Shown piece after piece: positions 1-8,023 of a stretch of 16,395 bases of DNA (position 1 is its first letter; each line of letters starts with the position of its first letter). Where the stretch lies: NCBI GenBank assembly GCA_011319805.1, contig SJRY01000172.1, positions 1 to 16,395 of the forward strand. Reading direction: 5' to 3'. A model generated the notes under the pieces. That model did not search any database and was not told the DNA's origin. It was given only the letters and a program-made list of their open reading frames with translations. Origin of the DNA: Macrocybe gigantea. Lineage: Eukaryota; Basidiomycota; Agaricomycetes; Agaricales; Callistosporiaceae. A program made the translations under genes and the position numbers.

Positions 1-797
1 TCGGAAGAGTCCTGATCCATATAGGTACCAGCGTCTAATTCATGATCCAGTGCAATATCTTACTTTTTCTCCCACTTCCTCCTTGTCTCCTGCTGTCAAT
101 TCCGTCGCCGAGTGTCTAGCTTGCCTAGCTTGCTACCTCTAATGGCACTGTATGATGTGCTTGCCATGATAAATTATAACGATATCTTCAGCACTTGTTC
201 TTTTCAGCTCAGCTTTGCCCTCCATAACTATTCTCACTCGAGTATCTCGGTTTCATGTGGCTTTGCTTTAAGTTCAAGGATCACTCATCGACGCCTTCAC
301 GTCCACCAGCGTTCGAAGTCATGAGAACACTCATAGTAGCCTTTGCGCCCAAATATTACATTGCATCAAGGGCCTTTTCTGTAGGCGTCTAAACTGGTCG
401 GGGCCATCATCCTTCGTGCCTGTTTGAGGCCTCCGACAAACTGTTGGTGTTTTGCAAGGCCGCTATGTCGCTCCACAACGGTATGTTTCATCGGTACTTG
501 TGAGTGCCGCTCAAGCTTGAACTTGGAATATTTACAACGTTCAAAGTCTCAAATTAATACCCGGACTGCCGAAGGAGCTTGTCTGTGCATCAAGAGCGCG
601 TAAGACTCTGTGCCTCTCAACATCGTTCGTGCCGATAAGGCATATCGTATTGCCACCGTGAGCGCTCTTCTGCAACCCTTACTGCCGTACTTCTTGGGAA
701 AGCAAAAGCATCAAAAGTGGACCCTGCAGCGGTTTGGTTCATTTTTTCCCTGCTCCGCAATTCATTTATGGGTTCAGCGATGTCAGGTTTACCCAGT
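1..797. other. No supportable gene; upstream region of the 7-TM gene
   Basis: The short open frames here (for example 112-324) have no recognisable domain, no convincing splice structure and skewed composition. The frame that continues upstream of position 832 reads into the 7-TM gene but does not look like protein there, so it is treated as promoter/5' UTR. Nothing else was recognised. Confidence 0.5.
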
Positions 798-805
798 TAT
801 AAATA
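798..805 (+). promoter_or_regulatory. TATA box of the 7-TM gene
   Basis: The sequence TATAAATA lies 27-34 bases before the ATG chosen at 832. It is the only strong TATA element near that start. The close spacing implies a very short 5' UTR if it is used, and it supports 832 over the longer upstream in-frame opening. Confidence 0.45.
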
Positions 806-831
806 GGAACTCCATTAGCGCCCTTTGCAGC

Positions 832-2116
832 ATGTCTGACAGACCTCTAACACTACCGCCTGAACTCCAGGACGTTTTTGCCTATGAAATTCATAGCAAG
901 CTTCTTTTCGCCTTCCTATCCGGTATGTCATGATGATCATTTATCTGGAGGATGCTGGTGACCTGAATTGCCTAGGCATATATATGTCAATTGTTGCATT
1001 CATGATGGTGCACGCCTTTGGTGCGTATTCACTTTTACGATAGCAGCATTTTTCATTACATGACACTTGCAGTGAAACCACGCGAGAAGCGGAAAGGATT
1101 CATCATCACGAGCCTGATTTTCATACAATTTGTCTTGACAGTATGCTCGATCATCGGCGGCACTGTCGGCATTCGGTCCTTCATGAAGGCACACTTTGAG
1201 GAGGTCTACGACAGCTTCAATCTACCATCTGTGCCGGGTCTGTTATGGACAAACATCTTTGTGAATATAGGACTTGTGATCGCCGATGGACTGATCGTGC
1301 GTTCATTCGTCTGTCTCATTCTGGGATACTTACTGAATGGCTGTCAGGTGTGGAGATGCTGGAAGATGTGGAATCGGAATACATGGATCGCCACCATCCT
1401 CGGCTTCCTGACCGTTGTTGAAGCAGGTATGATTTCCTTGTTGTGTAAGATCCAGCAAGCCCGTCACTGATGGTCCTATGGCAAGGAATCAAGAACTACG
1501 CACTCTATCCCTTGGCCGTCCTCGCGCCACTGACTGATACTGATCCTCGCACGCCGCGGGTGGTCGCGCTGCTTTATGCCGTAGACACCGCGGCATCCTT
1601 CCTTGGTGCTGCGATCACGCTCTCTGCGTCGTTCCTCATCATCCTGCGTATATACATGATCGGCCGCGGGCAAGGGGTGCGGCGATTCAAATTCGTCATC
1701 GAGCTCGTGGTGGAGTCGGCGCTTCTGTACTCCCTTCCGCTCTTGGTGATCGGTATCCTCAGCGTTGTAAACTACCCGGCGAACGCCTTCACAGGCGTCG
1801 TCGCCGCCTTTGCATTCCTCACGCCGGTACGGAGAATCATCAGCAGTCAATTACGTTACGCCTGACACTACGATCTATCTAGGGGATTGCGCCTGCTTTG
1901 CTGGTGTTGAGGATCCACCTTGGGCTTGCGAGGCCAGACACGATGTGGGAGCAGCCGATCAGCGCGATGTGGACGAGGAGCCATGGCCAAAGTCAAAGGC
2001 GGGCACTGGCGCGATTTACGACGGTGACAAACCGGATGTGCCTGGCGTCCGAAGTGAGGCGCAGAATCCTGCGCCTTCCTCTCCGTCTGCGGATGTTGGT
2101 GAGGACGGCCGATTAG
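832..2116 (+). CDS. Seven-transmembrane protein of a basidiomycete-expanded family
   Basis: Proposed exons are 832-922, 976-1020, 1073-1296, 1348-1426, 1486-1826 and 1883-2116, giving 337 residues; every junction keeps frame with GT-AG sites. The protein opens MSDRPLTLPPELQDVF, then shows about seven hydrophobic helices (near residues 23-45, 53-78, 100-121, 132-150, 175-205, 215-240 and 245-275). A WRCWKMWNRN motif follows helix 3 (about residues 122-131), and a VIELVVESALLYS helix precedes a GIAPALLVLR segment. This pattern is familiar from large families of uncharacterised membrane proteins of about 300-350 residues in Agaricomycetes. The topology resembles a receptor, but no G-protein or ligand assignment can be made. 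The third intron (1297-1347) is 51 nt without an in-frame stop, so a naive reading retains it; removing it joins the WRCW motif to helix 3. The last exon is reached only by splicing 1827-1882; reading through instead stops at 1865 and loses the GIAP segment. The tail of about 60 residues is Arg-rich and presumably cytosolic. The family match is by recognition, not by search. Confidence 0.85.
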
Positions 2117-2560
2117 GCGTGTCCTAGGTCAACCATAGCGAAATGAGGCGAGACCTAGGGAGGCTTTGGCATCCCACGTTTCTTTACATAACATTCCTAC
2201 AACCGTGTCATGCTTCCGAGGCCTTTGTCTTCGCATGCTAAAATGCAACGGGTTCGAAGCAGGCTGAAAAGCGACACTGACATGCATGCAGAAGTCGTTC
2301 GTGACTTCACTTCTAATCCCCAATTCTCAATTTCTGCCATCTGTGTGTAGCTCAGGAGCTACGGTACGGTATGAGTCGAAGGCCGAAACATCATTCCATG
2401 TGCATACAGCTAGTGGGCCTGACATCGTCGCCAATCCGTTCCCCTGCTCTCGAATTCGTCGGAAAATTTTAGACTGAGGCTCACCGCTGTAGATCGTCCT
2501 GAAGTCGATGAGGTCGTGCGACCAGATACATCTTTTGAGGTCGCGGAGAGCCCCACCTTG
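2117..2560. other. Intergenic, nothing recognised
   Basis: This is the presumed 3' flank of the 7-TM gene. The small open frames on both strands have no domain or splice support. No clear poly(A) signal was seen. Confidence 0.4.
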
Positions 2561-2961
2561 TCCTATTTCCGTGCTGATTTGTGCACACAAGGCTGCTCTG
2601 AACGAAATCGTCAATGCTCTACTAGATACAGATGACGTCGCTTTGTAGGTGCGTGACTGCATTTGCTACTTATCCTTCTCCAGGGCAACAATGGGTCTTG
2701 GTGGATTAGCTGCTGACCAACGTCGTACCGAGGTCATCCGCCGCATCCGCCAAAGGTCTGAGGTGTCTGGGTATGCTGGGATAGATACGTCCAACTGCAC
2801 CGTGTGTTGTTCTTTCTCTGACCGATACGTGGGTTGAAGCGTTGACGCTTGAGAAGAACCCGTGATGCACCAGGTGGCTCAACTCGAGATCCATTGAATA
2901 TCCTTGGGGCCAAGCCTGTTGTTCTGCCTGAGAGAGGATGAAGAATACGACACTGGGAGCA
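2561..2961 (+). repeat. Dispersed direct repeat, copy 1
   Basis: This stretch of about 400 bp recurs in the same orientation at 10475-10961 with high identity by eye. The best block runs from the GGGCAACA(A/T)TGGG segment through the end of GAGGTGTCTGGGTAT. One frame of that block reads as a protein-like peptide (GLGGLAADQRRTEVIRRIRQ), preceded by an intron-like GTGCGT...CTCCAG stretch that is only 35 nt here. It therefore looks like a broken gene fragment or the body of an unidentified element. No terminal inverted repeats or target-site duplication were found. It lies in the upstream region of the oxysterol-binding protein gene, whose ATG is at 3100, so it could affect that promoter. The family is unknown. 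Confidence 0.8.
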
Positions 2962-3099
2962 CTGGGACTGACGTCGCACAAGATGAACCCCTTATCTTAC
3001 ATAATAAATTGATGTTCGCCTTACTGTACGACAGTGCCCTTGCCTTTGACTGAAATCCAAAACGGCTTCTTTCTGCAATTCTACGCCTACAACTCCGCC

Positions 3100-6000
3100 A
3101 TGGCCGACAGTCCGGCATCTCCGGTCACTGCCTCCAGTAAGTGCCACTTGGCACATATTGTAACTCCTTTCTCACTCGTATCCGCTGACGATGCACCCAG
3201 CCTCCACAGAGCCTCTGTACCAAGTCAAGCTCCTCGCGGCTCTCCGAAGCGGTGAGAGCTTTTCGTTGTCGTGAATATGGTGCTACGTGCTCATTGGGGA
3301 CTTTGTTGGGGATTAGGAGACCCAGCGTTGATCCATCCTTTCCTGGCCGAGATTGGAAAAGACAAACGGAACTCGGTGGAGGGTGACTTGGACACCGGCG
3401 CTGCGGCGCTGCACCTTGCGATTCGATGCGGAACAGGTGGGTGGCTTGCACAGTGATGATGACGGAGAGCGATGACCGATCTTCGATTAAAAAAAAAAAA
3501 GTCAACACCGTCGCGCTGCTGTTGTCGCATCGCGCCATATCGCCAAACGGCGTGCACCCGCCGGGCTCGGGCACGACGGCGCTGCACCTCGCAGCATCGC
3601 TCGGTCGCGTCGACATTGTCAACCTGCTGCTCGAACAGGACTCGATTAACGATACGCTCCGCGACAGGCAGGGCAGGACGTGCAGGGACGTCGCCAAGAA
3701 CAGAGACGTCGTCCGCGCCATAAATGGTACCGTCTCATCTTTCTGTCTGCCGTATTTCAATCTTCTCATGTGCAGGACAGATTCTCACTCGTTTCTCAAC
3801 GCTTCCTATCGTTCGCTTCTGCACAGCTACGTCCATTCTCCGCCAAACGAGCCCCCGCCTCAGGCACTCCTCTCTCTCCTCGAGTCGCCGCGCATCCGGT
3901 TCGTCGACTTGTCGTACCTTGATGACGATTCGGGCACCTCGCTCCTCCACGAGGCTGCCAGACGCAAGGATCTGCGACTCATCGAGCTCGCCGTGCGTGC
4001 GGGTGCTGACGTCTTTGTGCGCGACCGCAAAGGCAAGATGCCTTATGATGGCGCAGGAAAGGATGACAAGGTCCGTGTGTTTTTGAGGCAATGTGAGTTA
4101 CCTTCTTGCTGGACTTTCAAGTCGTTGACTGATTTTTTCTGGTTGCAGACGCGAATCATGACACGACCCTCATCGAAACCCCTGCGTCCGAGCCTCCCAC
4201 CCTCAGAGGCTACCTGAACAAATACACCAACGTCGCAAAGGGCTACAACACGCGCTGGTTTGTTCTCAAGAACGGCGTCTTGTCTTGTGCGTCTTGTTCT
4301 GACCAATCGATGTGCGCATATACTCACTTCAAAGGCAGATTATCGTCATCAGGAAGACGAGACTGTCGCCAGCCGTGGTTCCATATCGATGAAGACCGCC
4401 GTGCTCAAGACCGCGCTCGGCAACGATCGTCTGCGCTTTGAAGTTCACTCTACGCCATCCCGCGGGCATCATTCCATACAAAAGTGGTACATGAAGGCGA
4501 ACCACCCCGTAGAGGCGTCCCGATGGACCCAGGCCATCGGTAAGAGCATCGAGTGGTACAAGCAGCGTGAGACCACGACGGATGTCGAGCGTCGCAAGAG
4601 CATGGAGAGCGATTCCAGCGGCCTAAAGTCCACAAAGTCGGCGCATTCCCAGCATCATCACCAACACGCGCACAAGCTTTCCGGCACCATCTCGCGCTTC
4701 GCAATGAAGCATGGACATCCGACTGCCAGCGACCGCGACCGTGACTCGCTCGCTAGCTCGCGCGCTGATCTCGCCAACGTGTCCTTGTCTGCCGCAGCGC
4801 CCGGCCCCTCACCTGAGGATGGCGATGCTAGCCCGAGCCTTCGTTTGGACAATCCTGATCTGACGCGGACAGTAGCGGGGCCGGGCCGGGCTTACCAGAC
4901 GACGGGTATGACGAGGACGGCGAGATGAACGATGACGATTCGGCGGATTCTGGCGCACGCAGCGCCGTTGCGCCGCCGTACGACGAGGCGTTTGACTTGC
5001 ATGCCAACACGACGATGGCGCAGCTCGAGCTCACGTCGCAGCTCCTGTCCAGCCTCCCCGTCCCGCCAGACGCGTCAGCACGCTTTGCCGAGGTGCGAGA
5101 CGCGCTGAAGGATTCCTTCGCTGCGGCGCAGGGCATGGTGGCGGAATATGTTCAGATGGCGCGCGAGCGCGAGGAGTGGTGGCGACGTAAAGTCAGGCGA
5201 GAGGAGGGCAGGCAGCGGTTCTGGGAGGAGAGCCTTGCTACGGCTGTCAGGGAGGGTGAGGACCTTGAGAGGGAGCTTAGAACCAGGAGCAGGAGGCGTG
5301 GAAGCAGGTTTTTTGATGCGAGTCTAGATGGGTTGAGCACGGCTAGGAGGAGACAGAGCTCGTTTGCGGCGCAGCAGCAGCAGCTCGTGATACCAGAGGT
5401 TCAACCTCAGCCTGCGCCTCCTCCAGCTCCGGCTCCAGCACCACCGCCGAAAGAGCCAGCACCGGCCGTCGCGCCGGCACCCACAGTCGTTTCCCCTCCT
5501 CTCCTGCCCACGACGTCCAAGCTCGCGCTCACGCGCACGCCGACGATCGACTCGAGTGCCGTCGACACGGACGAGGAGGACGAGTTCTTCGACGCGATCG
5601 AGTCTGGCACTCTGCCGAACCTGATCGTGAACGAGGCGCTCGTTCCTTCCGAGGCGCATCCCGAAAAGCTGCATCACGAGAGCTTTGATCTCATGCCTTA
5701 CAAGCCATATAAACATCTTCGCAGGACGCTCAAGCTTGCGGCTGAACGTCCGCCGACGAGCTTGTGGAGCGTGCTGAAGCACAGCATCGGGAAGGATCTG
5801 ACCAGGATCAGTTTTCCAGTGTTTTTCAATGAGCCGACGAGCATGTTGCAGAGAATGGTGGGTTTGTCTTTTGCGTGTATTTTCTCTCTCTGTTGGTGCT
5901 GACTGTTTTACGTATAGGCTGAGGATATGGAGTTTTCAGAGTGTCGTGAGTAGTTGGCTTTTTTATTTTCTTCTTCGGGCATCGTTTAATATTTGATAGT

Positions 6001-7338
6001 TGATGCTGCGGCAAATGAAGAAGACTCGCTGCGCCGCTTGGCGTTTGTCGCTGCGTTCGCAATGTCAATTATTCTTCCACGATCGGACGGATCGCAAAGC
6101 CGTTCAACCCCATGCTGGCGAGTCTACTCGTGCGTGATGGATGGATGTATTTGACTTATCTGTTTGTTTTACAGAGCGAGACGTTTGAGTATGTGAGGGT
6201 CGACAAGGATTACCGCTACGTCTCGGAGCAGGTCAGCCATCATCCGCCTATATCGGCGTGCTGGGCCGAGTCCCCACTGTGGCACTACTTTGGAGAGGTG
6301 AGAATTGCGTAAACATATGGTCCCCCAAGACAATGTGCTGATCCTTGATGCGACAAAGGTCGACGCGCAGAACAAGTTTATGGGCAAGTCGTTCGAGATT
6401 CGTCCGACGGGCGTCGCGCACGCCGAGCTGCTCCTCCCGAAAGAGTGGGCACCAGACTATCCCGCGGCGACGGGTGTGTTCAGCGAGGGCAAGGTAGTGG
6501 AGCATTATACATGGAAAAAGGTCACGACGAACGTTTCTGGGTTCATACTTGGGTCGCCTACGATTGATCATTATGGGGATATGATTGTGCGTTGTTCTCT
6601 TTTTTGGTGTTGAGGTTTGGCGCTCACTCTCTTATCTCTGTGAAGATCACGAATCATCGGACGGGAGACCAATGCGTGTTGACGTTCAAGCCGCGCGGAT
6701 GGAGAGGCAGAGATGCGTATGAGATTGCGGGACACGTGTTTGATTCGACAGGCCAAGTCGCGTATGACATTGCCGGGCGGTGGAACTCGCAGCTTATCGC
6801 ACGGGAAGCGAGCGGTGCGTTCTTCAATCCCGACATGACGCTCTCTGGATCGATGTCGTCTACCTCGCCTTCTACCCACTCACCACCCTCGACGCCGCAT
6901 CACTTTCTGCTGTGGAAAAACTCGGACAAGCCGTCTGGGACGCCGTTCAACCTGACCCCATTCGCGATCACGCTGAACGACTGTCCTCCGGATCTGAAGC
7001 CGTTCTTGTGTCCGACAGACTGTCGCCTGCGACCTGACCAGCGCGCGTTTGAGCTCGGAAGGTATCAACTTGCGAACGAGCTCAAAGGTGAGCAGGAGAA
7101 GCAGCGAACGATCAGGCGCGCTAGGGAGGAAGGGAGGATGCCGCCGCATCGTCCGAGGTGGTTCAGGGCTGAGACGGATGGGGATACGGGAGAGAGGGTT
7201 TGGGCTCCGTCGAGGCTGGGCGATTTGTTGGAGTATTGGGTCGAGAGGGAGAAGGTGTTTGGCGCTGGTGGGAATCCGAAGGCGCAGTGGAAGGACGTGG
7301 AGAGGATCTTTATTGATGCACCTGAGATCGTCAAGTGA
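3100..7338 (+). CDS. Oxysterol-binding protein, Osh1/Osh2 type (ANK-PH-FFAT-ORD), with two frameshifts as sequenced
   Basis: This is a lipid-transfer protein that binds sterol or phosphoinositide and works at ER contact sites. Proposed exons: 3100-3136, 3201-3251, 3317-3436, 3502-3726, 3781-4092, 4149-4286, 4339-5857, 5918-5945, 6000-6117, 6175-6297, 6359-6586 and 6646-7338, about 1197 residues, the usual size for the class. Domains in order: ankyrin repeats (about 30-235; TALHLAAS and TSLLHEAA helices); PH domain (about 266-365; from LRGYLNKYTNVAKGYNTRWF to the WTQAIGKSIEW helix); low-complexity and coiled-coil linker; FFAT motif EFFDAIE with acidic lead-in (5582-5602), which binds ER VAP proteins; and ORD (about 765-1197) with signature EQVSHHPPISA (6226-6258), ILGSPTIDHYGDM and LCPTDCRLRPDQRAFE. 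Two single-base losses break the frame, one in the linker near 4857-4860 and one in the ORD at 6066/6067, before the NYSSTI...KPFNPML core. The intron after that core begins GC at 6118, or GT at 6130 with five extra residues. Family assignment is firm; functionality of this copy is uncertain. Confidence 0.93.
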
Positions 7339-7447
7339 TGGCTTGTCTGTTCGAGCGTTATACCATTGTTTTCTTTGTTCATGTTTCGTCCTCCGTCATA
7401 TTTTTTTCCCTATACAGTTGATTATCTCATAATGCATATGGTCATAG

Positions 7448-7468
7448 TGCATAAATCTCATAATGCAT
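7448..7468 (+). repeat. 21-bp direct repeat inside the MITE, left copy
   Basis: The 21 bases are identical to 7930-7950. They begin TGCATAAATCTC and end in CATAATGCAT, the same decamer that lies within the TIR. The partner lies near the right end, so the pair is subterminal. Confidence 0.85.
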
Positions 7469-7929
7469 GGGTTTTTTGGCCGGAACCGACTTGGGCAGCA
7501 GAGGAAATGGTCCATAATGCATAACGCATAATGCATAGGCCTAGTAATGTCATTATGCATTATGACATTCACTCTCAACCCACATTTTGTGCATTTTAGA
7601 TCAGGGTTTCTGCCTGGAGCGGCGTTGCTCGACGAGTTTCTTTTCCGTAATCCACCAGTATGCTCGTATTTGGTCTCCAAGTGCTCTTCTGTGCAATAAA
7701 AATGGTCAATTTCTATAATAAGGCCATTGATCCAAATTATGTAATCATGTGGTACCCTATTCTACTCTGCAGAAGGAAAACGTGGTACATGTAGTTGTAC
7801 ATTACTATGCAGAAGCAATTGAGCATGAAATAGACATCAGCTTTTCAAGTTTCTTGCATTCCCGTCTTCACATGCCGAGAGATGGTTTAGATGTCACGCA
7901 TTGTCACATACTGTGACAGAATGTACTCT

Positions 7930-7950
7930 TGCATAAATCTCATAATGCAT
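7930..7950 (+). repeat. 21-bp direct repeat inside the MITE, right copy
   Basis: This is a perfect copy of 7448-7468 in the same orientation, 24 bases inside the right TIR. Subterminal repeats of this sort are often transposase binding sites in DNA transposons; that role is an inference here. Confidence 0.85.
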
Positions 7951-8023
7951 AGGCTGGACGCTGGTCCCAACGCTATGCATTATGAGATAATCAACTGTAC
8001 TTTTTATACAGCAGTGTTTGGCG

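Larger units (their letters stand above)
7413..7999. mobile_element. MITE, probably Tc1/mariner-like, with perfect 26-bp inverted ends
   Basis: Positions 7413-7438 and 7974-7999 are perfect inverted copies, starting TACAGTTGATTATCTCAT. If the outer TA is the target duplication, the element is 583 bp (7415-7997) with 24-bp TIRs beginning CAGTTG and flanked by TA. TA target sites and CAGT-type ends are typical of Tc1/mariner elements. It contains no transposase and no convincing coding frame, so it is non-autonomous. Inside the ends are further copies of a CATAATGCAT motif and a perfect 21-bp direct repeat (7448-7468 and 7930-7950). It sits 75 nt after the oxysterol-binding protein stop and 24 nt beyond the HNH gene stop on the other strand, so it probably contributes to the 3' ends of both transcripts. 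The superfamily call is inferred from the ends alone. Confidence 0.75.

Noticed and set aside
1476..1850. Minus-strand open frame of 124 codons
   Set aside because: Antisense shadow of the fifth exon of the 7-TM gene; highly charged composition with no family resemblance.
3125..3769. Minus-strand open frame of 214 codons
   Set aside because: It lies antisense to the ankyrin-repeat exons of the oxysterol-binding protein and has no domain of its own.
7513..7566. Closely spaced ATGCAT repeats considered as a CRISPR-like or satellite array
   Set aside because: The spacing is irregular and the copies lie within a MITE bounded by perfect inverted ends; the genome is eukaryotic.
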